NCBI GenBank assembly: GCA_015056945.1
Contig: SVFH01000006.1
Coordinates: 62,001-126,000 of the forward strand
Direction: 5' to 3'
Length of the DNA stretch: 64,000 bases
DNA from: Lachnospiraceae bacterium
Lineage (GTDB): Bacteria > Bacillota > Clostridia > Lachnospirales > Lachnospiraceae
In this document: positions 42,113-51,835 of the stretch, in pieces
Layout of the letters: every line of letters begins with the position of its first letter
Numbering within the stretch: position 1 is the first letter of the stretch
Translations under genes and position numbers: made by a program
The notes under the pieces: generated by a model
The model's input: the letters and a program-made list of their open reading frames with translations, nothing else
Told to the model about the DNA's origin: nothing
Database searches by the model: none

Positions 42113-43682
42113 CCCTTTTTCCTCCCTTATTTAACCACTTGAATAGACCTTCTTTCTCGGAAGAAGTCTTTTCCTTCTCATCCGTATCCTTCTCGGAGTC
42201 GCTCTTTTTTTCTGTATTTTTCTTTAAGCCCGGAATTCTGGTTTCCATTCCTTTGGCTGTTGTTTTAATAATCGTTTCAATCTTATGCAGACCTTTCGCT
42301 TCTTCCGCAAGCTCCTCTTCAGATATATAACGCTGTAATTCTATATGTATACAAACGCCGATTCCTACATCACCGGTCGCATAGATTTTACCTCCATGGT
42401 CTTCCACAATACGTTTGGCGATGGAAAGCCCGATTCCGCTTCCGCCTTTGGAAGAGTTTCTGGACGCATCCGTACGGTAAAAACGTTCAAAAACCTTTTC
42501 CAATTCCGCCTCGGGTATCCCTTTGCCGTTATCTTCCAGTTCGATATAGACCATTTTTTCTTTCTGATAAACCTTCAGACTGATTTGTGCATCTTCCTGT
42601 TCCGCATACTTAATGCTGTTGGAAATAATATTGTCAATCACACGCTTCATTTGTTCGGCATCCGCACAAATTGTACAGTTATCACTGACCGCACATTCAT
42701 AACGGAAGGCAATGCCCTTAGCTTCCACGTCGAAGCTTACTTCCTCCGCACAGTCGTTAAAATACTCGCGCACGGAAATATGCGTAAACTGATACGGTAT
42801 GCTCTTAGTTTCAATCTTAGAATACATGGTGAGCTCGTTAATCATGCGGTCCATATCCGTAGTTTTGGTATAAATAGTACGGATATAACGCTCCATCTTC
42901 TCCGGTGAATCCGCCACACCATCCATGATTCCTTCCACATAACCCTTGATTGATGTAATCGGCGTCTTCAAATCGTGCGTGATGTTACTGATCAACTCTC
43001 TATTCATACTCTGCGTCTCCAGACGCTCTTCCTCAATGTGGTCAATGGTTTCCTTCATCTGGTTTAACTGTTTAAAAATACCTTTACGCAGCCACCAGGT
43101 TAAAAGGATGGAAACCACAACAAGAACACCAATAACCACAACAAACATGGATGTAATCAACGTATCGGAAATCATCATATTGATACGGGTAATAATGAAA
43201 ACATGCCCTTCGTTTCCGTCACTAAAGGTAAAATCAATCTGTTTTACCAGTCGTTCATATTCATTGAAATAATAATCGTACCCTGCATTGTTTGCTTTCC
43301 ATTCTCCAACCGGCAAATGGGAAAGTACAGGCTCTTCTTTCATTTTATCCGAAATATAGTAAACAGAATCTCCCTTGCATACCACAAGATATGCGGAAAC
43401 TTCCTGTAAATTTTTATCCAGACCTTTAAGATGATCGATGGATTCAATTTCCTCTGCGTCTTCTTCCACACTGCGGACAATCAAATCATAGTATTCATCA
43501 ATCGCTTTGTTATAAGCACTTGACGGATCGGAAAAAGAAAACTTTGCTTCCCCGTCCGTACTTGCTTTTCGCACATTCCAAAGCAATCCAAGCCCCATCG
43601 CCCAGTAAACCACCACGGCAAGTGCAATCGGCAAAATCATAATTGTTATAAAAATGATGACCAATTTCGTATTCAACTTCAT
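42105..43682 (-). CDS. membrane sensor histidine kinase
   Basis: 525 residues. TM1 (about 7-30), an extracytoplasmic sensor (31-172), TM2 (about 173-196), a HAMP-like linker, phosphoacceptor H236 in NITHDLKTPI, N box NIISNSIKY, G1 DNGKGI and G2 GGSGIGLSI. A charged low-complexity tail (about 465-525, Lys/Glu/Ser-rich) follows the ATPase domain, which is unusual. It is 32 bases after the debranching-enzyme gene. Confidence 0.94.
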   Translation of the reverse strand: MKLNTKLVIIFITIMILPIALAVVVYWAMGLGLLWNVRKASTDGEAKFSFSDPSSAYNKAIDEYYDLIVRSVEEDAEEIESIDHLKGLDKNLQEVSAYLVVCKGDSVYYISDKMKEEPVLSHLPVGEWKANNAGYDYYFNEYERLVKQIDFTFSDGNEGHVFIITRINMMISDTLITSMFVVVIGVLVVVSILLTWWLRKGIFKQLNQMKETIDHIEEERLETQSMNRELISNITHDLKTPITSIKGYVEGIMDGVADSPEKMERYIRTIYTKTTDMDRMINELTMYSKIETKSIPYQFTHISVREYFNDCAEEVSFDVEAKGIAFRYECAVSDNCTICADAEQMKRVIDNIISNSIKYAEQEDAQISLKVYQKEKMVYIELEDNGKGIPEAELEKVFERFYRTDASRNSSKGGSGIGLSIAKRIVEDHGGKIYATGDVGIGVCIHIELQRYISEEELAEEAKGLHKIETIIKTTAKGMETRIPGLKKNTEKKSDSEKDTDEKEKTSSEKEGLFKWLNKGGKRDE

Positions 43683-43714
43683 ACTTTACCCACCTGATAC
43701 CTTTTTATATGCTC

Positions 43715-45754
43715 TTATTGCGCATATAAAACCATTATACTGCGCGCAGGCAGTATTAATTTTCCTTCTTCTTTCATAAACCGGGCTTCATCGGAAGTGG
43801 CACAAAACTGTTTCCACCATTTGCCGTCCGGCGGGATGGGAAGATACTGCTCACGCGTTTCCCAGAACATATTCATTGCAACAAAAACCAGATCATCCTC
43901 TGTATCGTCGGCATTTCTTCCGGCATACATCAGCCCGATAACCCGTGTATCATAATGAATTGTTTCATTCCACGGATGTTCATTATGAATACTGATATCC
44001 GGCAATCCGCAATGCGCTGCCTTCGTCTTTCCGCGCACAATCGGATGTGCCTTTCGGAATGCAATCAGTTCCTTTACATACGTAAAAAAGGCTTTATTCT
44101 TTTTTAACAACGACCAGTCAAGCCAGGAAATCTCATTATCCTGACAGTAAGCATTGTTATTTCCAAACTGCGTATTTCCAAATTCATCACCGGCAAGAAA
44201 CATCGCTGCTCCGCGGCTTGTCATCAGCGCGGTAAAAGCATTTTTTCTCATCTGCTCTCTCAAAGCGCACACTTGCGGATTCGTGCTTTCGCCTTCTTCC
44301 CCACAGTTCCAGCTGTGGTTATCATTGCAACCGTCCGTTCCGTTCCAACCATTTGCCTCATTGTGCTTATCGTTATAAGCATATAAATCATACAAAGTAA
44401 AACCGTCATGACAGGTAATGAAATTTACCGTTGCATCTCCTCTGGTCGATACATCATAGAGATCCGGTGAGCCGATTATTCTGCGCACGGCACATTCTGC
44501 CATTCCTTCATCAGATTTCAGAAATCTTCTCATATCATCGCGGTAGCGTCCGTTCCACTCCGCCCATCTTTGAAATGCAGGGAAAGAGCCTACCTGATAC
44601 AAACCGCCGGCATCCCATGCTTCCGCAATCAGTTTCACTTTGGATAAAATCGGATCATGCGCAAGCAGCTCTAAAAGAGGCGGTGCGCTCATCGGTGCAC
44701 CGTTCTCATCACGACCGAGAATAGAAGCAAGGTCAAAACGAAAACCGTCCACACGATACTCCACAACCCAGTGACGCAGACAATCAAGAATCATCTGACG
44801 CACCATAGGATGATTACAGTTCATTGTATTACCGCATCCGCTGAAATTATAATAATATCCTTCCGGTGTATCCATATAGTAAATCTCTTTGTCATAACCC
44901 TTAAAAGAAAATGTCGGCCCTCTGTCATCTCCTTCCGCGGTATGATTAAATACAACGTCCAGAAATACCTCAATGCCGTTTTCATTTAAGGTTTTAATGA
45001 CATTTTTTAACTCATTTCCTTCTCGGTTGTATTCTTTGACGGAAGTATAACTTGTATTCGGGGCAAAAAAACTGACCGTATTGTATCCCCAGTAATTCAG
45101 CAAACGTTTGCCATCCACATAACGCTCCGCTTCCAACTCATCAAACTCAAAAACCGGCATCAGCTCCACGGCATTTACACCAAGGTCCTTTAAATAATCA
45201 AGCTTATCCAGAATTCCGGCAAATGTACCCGGACGTACGCTTCCCGAAGACGGATCCATCGTAAACCCGCGCACATGCATCTCGTATATAATCAGGTCTT
45301 TAAACGCATGCCTTGGCTCACGAAAAGCTCCCCAGTCAAAATCATCCTGTACCACACGCGCTTTGTAAAAGACCCCTTCATCGGCATGCTTTCCCCAGAT
45401 ACTCTGTCCTGCCACCGCATGGGCATACATATCAAGAAGCGGCGGTGTTTTGCGCAAGGTACCATCCGGCGCCTTCTCCACAACGCGATAAGCGTATTCA
45501 AATTCGCCGATATCCAGGTCAAAAACAATCATAGAATAGGTATCGCCCACTTTATAAGTGGGCGGAAAAGGAATCACGGCATACGGTTCAATCTCAGTAC
45601 GATGGAACAATAAAAGCTCCATTCCCACAGCATGAACAGAGTGAATCGTGAAATTCACTCCTTCTTTCACTACCGTGGCCCCGTTCCTTAAATAGTCTCC
45701 GGGGCGCACCCAGAAATCGCCGATTTTATCAATTTTAGGTAACGCTTTATTCAT
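43715..45754 (-). CDS. glycogen debranching enzyme/isoamylase, GlgX-like GH13
   Basis: 679 residues. An N-terminal CBM48 (about 13-105) is followed by a GH13 barrel with nucleophile D341 (GFRFDLASILG), acid/base E378 (IAEAWDAGG) and D450 (TCHDGF). It hydrolyses alpha-1,6 branch links in glycogen or starch; there is no signal peptide, so it acts inside the cell. The start overlaps the previous gene by 8 bases. It is grouped with another GH13 enzyme and regulators. Confidence 0.93.
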   Translation of the reverse strand: MNKALPKIDKIGDFWVRPGDYLRNGATVVKEGVNFTIHSVHAVGMELLLFHRTEIEPYAVIPFPPTYKVGDTYSMIVFDLDIGEFEYAYRVVEKAPDGTLRKTPPLLDMYAHAVAGQSIWGKHADEGVFYKARVVQDDFDWGAFREPRHAFKDLIIYEMHVRGFTMDPSSGSVRPGTFAGILDKLDYLKDLGVNAVELMPVFEFDELEAERYVDGKRLLNYWGYNTVSFFAPNTSYTSVKEYNREGNELKNVIKTLNENGIEVFLDVVFNHTAEGDDRGPTFSFKGYDKEIYYMDTPEGYYYNFSGCGNTMNCNHPMVRQMILDCLRHWVVEYRVDGFRFDLASILGRDENGAPMSAPPLLELLAHDPILSKVKLIAEAWDAGGLYQVGSFPAFQRWAEWNGRYRDDMRRFLKSDEGMAECAVRRIIGSPDLYDVSTRGDATVNFITCHDGFTLYDLYAYNDKHNEANGWNGTDGCNDNHSWNCGEEGESTNPQVCALREQMRKNAFTALMTSRGAAMFLAGDEFGNTQFGNNNAYCQDNEISWLDWSLLKKNKAFFTYVKELIAFRKAHPIVRGKTKAAHCGLPDISIHNEHPWNETIHYDTRVIGLMYAGRNADDTEDDLVFVAMNMFWETREQYLPIPPDGKWWKQFCATSDEARFMKEEGKLILPARSIMVLYAQ

Positions 45755-47204
45755 ACTTTTTCATATCCTCAAACATTGCTGTATTTATATAACAACCGGA
45801 TTTACCTTCTTTTGTCAGGTTCAATACGCAATCAAGCTCTCCGATTAGGGACGCAACAGACTTCACCATATATTCGCATCCGCTTACATTTGCCTCTTTC
45901 ATGCTCTCATAATCCGTATACAGACATGCTGCTGCTTTGTCTGCCTTTCCTTTCATGGTATAAAAAGCAACCTTGGTATCCTTCGGAACCGGCATTTTAC
46001 CTTCTTTCACAATCTTTGCAAGCGGTTTCGATGCTTTCACGGGAACCAAAAGTCGCGCATGCATAACAGCTTTGGAAAGATATGCATAGTACAGCTTGTA
46101 AATGGTCTCTTCATCTGACGTCTGCGGTCTGCCGATTTGTTCCATCAGCTGAATGTAACGCATCAATTCCGGATTGGAAAGTGTCTCGTAATTCGCACAC
46201 TCCTTCAACATTTCTTCCGTTACGAGCATATTGGCGGGAATTCCCGTCTGCTCTGATAAAATACACACGCCCGCTGCACCGTTTAGACAAATACATTCAC
46301 GGAAAAACTTTGCTAACGCCTTTTTATTTTCATCATTAAGAATCTCTTTTACCTCAAATCTGTCATCATCGAAATGCGGCGCCATGGTTTTATGATACGC
46401 AGAGGTAAACACAAGAATATTCGGCGGAGAACAAACAATATCCTTTTCTCCCTGTCTTGCAACTCTGGAAAACAGATACGGCTTGCCCGTTCTTTTACTG
46501 TAAGGACAATATAAAACCTCCTCTGCCACCAGTTTCTCTGCCATCAGGCTGCTGAAATTCCGGAGTTTCTCCATCAATTCTGCCTTTGTCGTATCCGGTC
46601 CGGTCTGCATATCCTTGCCGTGAAACCATGTATACAAACGAAAAATCTCTGCACAGTCCGTAAGTGTAAGCGCTTCCTTGTCTTCCTCTGAAAGAACCAG
46701 GTCTTTCGCGGAAACAAACGTTTCTCCAAGCGCAGTAATATAGCCGTTGTGGATATCCGAAGGTGTTGCATCAGCACTATGAAGCACATATCCGGGGCGG
46801 ATACCAAGTTCTTTTCCGTCTTCAATATGGAGAACAACCTTGGTATTTGAAGCCTTTTCCACATAGCCGGATTCAATTCCGACTGCAAGAACCTTTGCTT
46901 CTCCAAGTACTTCTGATGAAGTTCCGGAATGTGAAAAAGAAAGCACATCGCCTTTGGCAACCGTGCCGCGTAAGCTGGCAATTACAACAAGGAAGTCACA
47001 ATCCTTTGGAACCTCCGCTTCGAGCACTCCCAATAAAACAGGACCTGCAACTTCTTCCTCTTCGGGCGCTGCCATCGCCATGGTCTTCTCTTTCATCTGC
47101 TCTTCTATTGATTTCATACCGGCGGGCAGTGTTGCCTCCTCCGGTTTCGTTACCGCTTCAACATCATCTTCCTTCTTCTTTTTAAAAAAATCAAAAATAC
47201 CCAT
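45747..47204 (-). CDS. EF-Tu-domain-2-like/SseB-like two-domain protein, function unknown
   Basis: 485 residues. A short basic start (MGIFDFFKKKKE) and an acidic linker are followed at about 55-145 by a stretch that reads like the beta-barrel domain 2 of translation GTPases (SLRGTVAKGDVLSFS, IRPGYVL), with no GTPase domain. The C-terminal third (about 385-480: KVAFYTMKGKADKAAACLYTDYESMKEA) resembles SseB. It has no membrane segment or known catalytic motif. It lies directly between exoA and the debranching enzyme, overlapping the latter. Confidence 0.6.
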   Translation of the reverse strand: MGIFDFFKKKKEDDVEAVTKPEEATLPAGMKSIEEQMKEKTMAMAAPEEEEVAGPVLLGVLEAEVPKDCDFLVVIASLRGTVAKGDVLSFSHSGTSSEVLGEAKVLAVGIESGYVEKASNTKVVLHIEDGKELGIRPGYVLHSADATPSDIHNGYITALGETFVSAKDLVLSEEDKEALTLTDCAEIFRLYTWFHGKDMQTGPDTTKAELMEKLRNFSSLMAEKLVAEEVLYCPYSKRTGKPYLFSRVARQGEKDIVCSPPNILVFTSAYHKTMAPHFDDDRFEVKEILNDENKKALAKFFRECICLNGAAGVCILSEQTGIPANMLVTEEMLKECANYETLSNPELMRYIQLMEQIGRPQTSDEETIYKLYYAYLSKAVMHARLLVPVKASKPLAKIVKEGKMPVPKDTKVAFYTMKGKADKAAACLYTDYESMKEANVSGCEYMVKSVASLIGELDCVLNLTKEGKSGCYINTAMFEDMKKYE

Positions 47205-47966
47205 TTATTCTGCCTCCTTCAGAATGAGTTCCACCGGACAGTGATCCGAACCCATTATCTGTGTATGAATTTTAGCGTCCGACAGACGTTCTTTAAGCGC
47301 CTCTGACACGACAAAATAGTCAATACGCCATCCAACATTCTTGCTGCGCGCCTGGAATCTGTAAGACCACCAGGAATAAATCTGCTCCATATCCGGATAG
47401 AAATGTCGGAAGGTATCAATAAAGCCGTTTGCCAAAACCGTTGAAAACTTTCCGCGCTCTTCATCGGTAAATCCGGGGTTCTTGCGGTTTGTCTTCGGAT
47501 TTTTTAAGTCAATTTCTTTATGCGCCACATTTAAATCGCCGCAGTAAATAACGGGCTTTTGTTCCTCAAGCTTCTTAATATATTTCAGGAAATCATCCTC
47601 GAAACGCATACGATACTCCAAACGCGCCAAACCATCCTGGGAATTGGGCACATACACCGTAATCAGATAAAAGTCTTCGTATTCCAGCGTAATCACACGA
47701 CCTTCATGATCATGTTCATCCACACCAATCCCAAGCTGCACGCTTAAAGGTTTATGTTTGGTAAAAATGGCAGTACCGGAATATCCTTTTTTATCCGCGT
47801 AATTCCAATACTGTTCGTAACCTTCCAATTCAAGTTCTATCTGACCTTCCTGCAATTTCGTCTCCTGCACGCAGAAAAAGTCCGCATCTGCTTCTTTAAA
47901 AAAGTCAAGAAATCCTTTCTCACGGCATGCACGCAGACCGTTTACATTCCAGGATATCATTTTCAT
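47205..47966 (-). CDS. exoA: exodeoxyribonuclease III
   Basis: 253 residues. AP endonuclease/3'-5' exonuclease of DNA repair. It shows N7 (SWNVNG), E35 (QETKL), YCGDLNVAHKEIDL, and the catalytic GSDHCPVEL at the end. ATG 47966 follows AGGAGG; the longer frame from 48011 overlaps the upstream gene. The next gene begins directly after its stop. Confidence 0.95.
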   Translation of the reverse strand: MKMISWNVNGLRACREKGFLDFFKEADADFFCVQETKLQEGQIELELEGYEQYWNYADKKGYSGTAIFTKHKPLSVQLGIGVDEHDHEGRVITLEYEDFYLITVYVPNSQDGLARLEYRMRFEDDFLKYIKKLEEQKPVIYCGDLNVAHKEIDLKNPKTNRKNPGFTDEERGKFSTVLANGFIDTFRHFYPDMEQIYSWWSYRFQARSKNVGWRIDYFVVSEALKERLSDAKIHTQIMGSDHCPVELILKEAE

Positions 47967-47982
47967 GGCTTTTTCCTCCTGT

Positions 47983-49080
47983 TTAATCGTAGTCATACCC
48001 CTGTTTGTCAAGATATTTAATATAATTCGTAACCATCAGTGCAATTTTAAGCGTAAGCGCATCATCAAATACACGGATATCAAGACCTGTAGCCGCACGG
48101 AGTTTTTCAATGCGGTAAACCAGTGTATTTCTGTGCACATAAATCTGTCTTGAAGTTTCGGAAACATTTAAGTTGTTTTCGAAGAATTTATTAACAGTCA
48201 TAAGTGTCTCTTCATCCAGATCTTCCGGAATATCATCACCAAAAATTTCCTGAATAAACATTCTGCAGAGATTTACCGGAAGCTGATAAATGAGACGCCC
48301 GATTCCCAGCGTATCATACGCGATAATATTGCGCTGCTGATAAAAGATTCTGCCGACTTCGAGTCCCATCTTAGCCTCTTTATAGGATTTCGAAAGATCC
48401 TTCAGTTCTCCGACAATCGTCCCGTAAGAAACACGGACATTCAAATAGAGTTCCGTATTCATAATGTCGATGAGCATATTGGCAAGGTTTTCCATGTCTT
48501 CATAAGTCTCATCGCCTTCTAAGGTATGCACGAGAATAACACTCTTTTCATCCACTGCCGTCACATAGTCATCCATTTTACTTGCGAAAGCAGATTTGAG
48601 CGCTTCCTGCGTTTCTCTCTCGCTCTGATTCGGAATTTCAACCAAAAATACAATACGCTTTGCTTCCGCAGGAATGCCAAGCTTTTTGGCGCGGTTATAA
48701 ATATCTACCAGTAAAAGATTATCCATTAAAAGATTCTGCATGAAATTCGTATGGTCATACTGTTCTTTGTAGGCCTCTATCAACTGCTGAATCTGTGATA
48801 CGGCAATTTTACCGAAAATATATCCATCTGCCTGACCGCCGCGAGAGGTCAGAATATGAGTGACCTCTTTATCATCGCGGATTTTGAACAGATAATCATC
48901 ACCTATCATCTGGCTGTCTGCCGACGAATGCAAAAAATCTCCCAGAACGGATTCTTCCGTCAACCGGCCCGGAAGCGTACCTGCCATCAGCATCCCTTCC
49001 ACATCAATCACGCAAAAATCAACCTTTGTCAATTCTTTCAAATTATCCAGACATGTTTGAATTACCGCTTTCGTTATCAT
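47983..49080 (-). CDS. CdaR/PucR family transcriptional regulator
   Basis: 365 residues. An N-terminal sensor (about 5-130), a central GGDEF-like region (about 135-290), and a C-terminal PucR helix-turn-helix (FFENNLNVSETSRQIYVHRNTLVYRIEKL, about 305-335). CdaR regulators usually control sugar-acid or nucleotide catabolism; here it lies between a GH13 enzyme and exoA, so it may control the alpha-glucan genes. It begins 23 bases after the GH13 gene. Confidence 0.85.
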   Translation of the reverse strand: MITKAVIQTCLDNLKELTKVDFCVIDVEGMLMAGTLPGRLTEESVLGDFLHSSADSQMIGDDYLFKIRDDKEVTHILTSRGGQADGYIFGKIAVSQIQQLIEAYKEQYDHTNFMQNLLMDNLLLVDIYNRAKKLGIPAEAKRIVFLVEIPNQSERETQEALKSAFASKMDDYVTAVDEKSVILVHTLEGDETYEDMENLANMLIDIMNTELYLNVRVSYGTIVGELKDLSKSYKEAKMGLEVGRIFYQQRNIIAYDTLGIGRLIYQLPVNLCRMFIQEIFGDDIPEDLDEETLMTVNKFFENNLNVSETSRQIYVHRNTLVYRIEKLRAATGLDIRVFDDALTLKIALMVTNYIKYLDKQGYDYD

Positions 49081-49103
49081 CGTTTCACTCGCTTTCTTAT
49101 ACT

Positions 49104-51227
49104 TTACGACAGTTCCTGCTCAGACTCTTTTTTCCGGACGGCTTTTAAAATAAGCGCCGAATGGGATGAGAGCTGAATCCTTGCCATACCGCCTTTGACT
49201 TCATAGCTGTGCGGTTGTGTTGTAAAACCGTCCTCATAAGAGAGAAAAACTCTCTCCAGACACATACCGTCCTCAATGCCGGCTTCCCAGACACTGAGTT
49301 CTTTCGTGATTTCTCCCGTTCTGTTATTGATTACCACAACCATACGGTCCGTTCTGTCAAAACGGGCATACGCAAGGAACTGATAATCAGAACCGAGACG
49401 CAGGAGGGAACCGGTCTTTAATACTTTATTTTGTTTATGAATCTTAATGATTTCCTTATGAAAATCAATCAAAGCATGGTCTTCCCTACCCCAGGGATAG
49501 GTTCGTCTGTTGTCCGGATCCGTAAAACCGCACAACCCTGCTTCATCGCCGTAATAGATGGTCGGCGCGCCCGGCCAGGTCATCTGAATTGTCACAGCCT
49601 CTCGAAGCACTGCCTTATTAACACCTTCTTCAGCCACATTGCTTCCGAGTGTATGCATACGGCCGACTTTATGGTTTGTTCTTGTTAAAAAGCGCGAATG
49701 ATCATGATTACTAAGCTCATTCATCGCCACCTGCAAAGACGGTGTCGTGAAATTCATTTCATGATGCGCCATCGCACCCCAGAACGAATCTGCATTACCG
49801 TACAAATCTTCTCTGTAGTCATCGCTGTGCTTCTGCATTCCGGTCAAAAACCATGTAACCGGCTCCATAAAAGCATCGTAATTCATTACGGTATCCCATT
49901 CCTCGCCGTTTAACCAATCCTTAGCCGGTCCGTAATGTTCCGCAAGAATAATTGCCTGCGGATTCGCTTCTTTAACCGCTTTGCGGAAATCCTTCCAGAA
50001 ACAATGGTTAAACTCCGGCGAATGTCCGAGGTCTGCCGCCACATCCAAACGCCACCCGTCGGCATTGTAGGGCGGAGATACCCATTTCTTTCCGATTCCT
50101 AAAATATACTCATATAACTGCTCAGACTCTTCATAATTAAGCTTCGGCAACGTATCATGTCCCCACCAGCCGTCATAGGAGCCGTTATAAGGCCACTGGT
50201 CTCTATGGAAACGGAAAAACGAACGATACTTACTGTCTGCCTGCACATAAGCTCCCTTTTCGTAGCCTTCCTGATTCTCGTAAATACGTTCTTTATCCAG
50301 CCACTTATTGAAGGAACCGCAATGATTAAACACACCGTCTAAAATGACACGGATGCCCCTTCTATGTGCTTCTTCCACAACTTTAGCAAAAAGAGCATTA
50401 CTTGCATCCAGATTTGCCTTACTCGCAACACGTTTGATGTACTTGCCCGCATAGCGGTTTTCCCTGCAATCGCCCTGCAAAATTTCATCATTATCTTCAA
50501 CAATCCGGCCAATATGCGGATCAATATTATCATAATCCTGTATATCATATTTATGATTGGAAGGGGAAACAAACAGAGGGTTGAAGTAAATAACCTCAAT
50601 GCCCAAATCCTCAAGATAGTCCATTTTATCAAGGACACCTTGTAAATCACCTCCGTAAAACTCCCGTACTCCCATCTGTGCCGGATATTTATACCAGTCT
50701 TCCACCTTCACGGAATAATCATTCAAATAAAAATATTCTCGTGTTTCCACATCATTAGACGGATCACCGTTACAGAAGCGGTCTACGTAAATCTGGTACA
50801 TAACAGCACCTTTGGCCCAATCCGGTGTCTCGAACCCCGGAATCACACGAAAATTGCAATATTCCTGCACCTCTCTGGTAATTCCCTTGCGGTTGTAAAA
50901 ACAGTGGACCTTTCCGGCCTTGATTTCATAATAATACGAGAGCGGCTCCGTAACGTTCTCCACCACGCACTCGTAAAAGTCAAACAAGTGATCTGCCTCC
51001 ACCTTCTTCATCGGAATCACCTTATCAGAATAATGCAGACATACCATATCCACATTATTTTTGGCCGTACGGAAACGGATTCTGATGTCTTCTCCGATCT
51101 TTGGCTGCATCGGAATCACATATTCTTCCGTTGTATCTGCAAACAACGCCTTCTTGTTCAAAAACGGTCGCATTGTTGTAATATATTGAAATGCTTTCTC
51201 TACTTCAAAACAACGATTAATATCCAT
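49104..51227 (-). CDS. cyclomaltodextrinase/neopullulanase-type GH13
   Basis: 707 residues. An N-terminal CBM34-like beta domain (about 10-130) precedes a GH13 barrel with D395 (GWRLDVAADLG), E430 (ILAEHYG) and D509 (LSNHDHSRF), and a C-terminal beta domain (about 625-707). It probably cleaves maltodextrins, cyclodextrins or pullulan inside the cell, as no signal peptide is present. ATG 51227 is preferred to GTG 51242 because GAGGTG lies between them. It is the first gene of the seven-gene run down to the response regulator. Confidence 0.92.
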   Translation of the reverse strand: MDINRCFEVEKAFQYITTMRPFLNKKALFADTTEEYVIPMQPKIGEDIRIRFRTAKNNVDMVCLHYSDKVIPMKKVEADHLFDFYECVVENVTEPLSYYYEIKAGKVHCFYNRKGITREVQEYCNFRVIPGFETPDWAKGAVMYQIYVDRFCNGDPSNDVETREYFYLNDYSVKVEDWYKYPAQMGVREFYGGDLQGVLDKMDYLEDLGIEVIYFNPLFVSPSNHKYDIQDYDNIDPHIGRIVEDNDEILQGDCRENRYAGKYIKRVASKANLDASNALFAKVVEEAHRRGIRVILDGVFNHCGSFNKWLDKERIYENQEGYEKGAYVQADSKYRSFFRFHRDQWPYNGSYDGWWGHDTLPKLNYEESEQLYEYILGIGKKWVSPPYNADGWRLDVAADLGHSPEFNHCFWKDFRKAVKEANPQAIILAEHYGPAKDWLNGEEWDTVMNYDAFMEPVTWFLTGMQKHSDDYREDLYGNADSFWGAMAHHEMNFTTPSLQVAMNELSNHDHSRFLTRTNHKVGRMHTLGSNVAEEGVNKAVLREAVTIQMTWPGAPTIYYGDEAGLCGFTDPDNRRTYPWGREDHALIDFHKEIIKIHKQNKVLKTGSLLRLGSDYQFLAYARFDRTDRMVVVINNRTGEITKELSVWEAGIEDGMCLERVFLSYEDGFTTQPHSYEVKGGMARIQLSSHSALILKAVRKKESEQELS

Positions 51228-51361
51228 TTTATCGCACCTCACTACAATCTATATTTTATTATATCTGTTGGGGCTTATCAAGGTTTTTTTGCGATAAGAC
51301 GGGAATAGAAGAAGGGTTTCTTTAAGCCCCTGTGCACCGAGACTGACGCTCCTAACAACCG

Positions 51362-51621
51362 TAAATAAACGGGCGTGGCCCGCAAAACGGTTTTACTCCG
51401 ATTTTCTTTGTGCCGCAGCAGTTCCCCTTTTCTTAATGTTTCCATTCATACTACAGTAATCCGACAACACGATGTTGTCGGAAGGTCCGCCGCAGCACGG
51501 ATGCTGCGTTCGGACCGTTTACGTCCGTCTATATATAAGTTTCCGGAAACATTTAGAAAAGCACTGCTGCAAGCAGAAAAGCGGAGTAAAACCGTTTTGC
51601 GGGCCACGCCCGTTCAATTTA
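51362..51621. repeat. 260-bp foldback element with internal hairpins
   Basis: Arms 51362-51400 and 51582-51621 are almost perfectly complementary over about 39 bases (GGGCGTGGCCCGC and CGGTTTTACTCCG are the core parts). Pairing continues inward in blocks (CAGCAGT/ACTGCTG, TTTTCT/AGAAAA, AATGTTTCC/GGAAACATT). The centre holds two hairpins: CCGACAACA/TGTTGTCGG (51471-51481 area) and GGTCCG..GCAGCA/TGCTGC..CGGACC (51484-51516). There is no open frame of note. It resembles a miniature foldback element or a large structured RNA. Confidence 0.85.
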
Positions 51622-51635
51622 CCCCCATAAAACGT

Positions 51636-51666
51636 AAAAAAGACAGTCGAATGAACTGTCCTTTTT
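51636..51666 (-). terminator. intrinsic terminator downstream of ftsH
   Basis: GACAGT/ACTGTC stem with flanking A/U pairs, followed by UUUUUU on the minus strand. It ends the transcript from the ftsH side, before the foldback element. Confidence 0.7.
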
Positions 51667-51835
51667 AGAGAAGGTATTTCTTCTTATGGGGTATAGCAAA
51701 AAACTATAATGTATTGGGGGGGTTACATCTAGAAGTATAGCACCCTCCCCCTATAGAAACAAGCCATAAAATTCACAAAGTTTACAAAACCTTTGGTTGT
51801 TTATTGTTTATTTTGCACAAATACCTGTTGTCGAA
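51667..51835 (-). other. 3' region of ftsH transcript
   Basis: No gene is seen. It contains a GGGGGGGTT / ACCCTCCCCC potential stem (about 51713-51755) on which no function can be placed. Confidence 0.3.

Noticed and set aside
51375-51668. 97-residue plus-strand frame
   Set aside because: Runs across the foldback element; the frame is a by-product of the inverted repeats and has no ribosome binding site.
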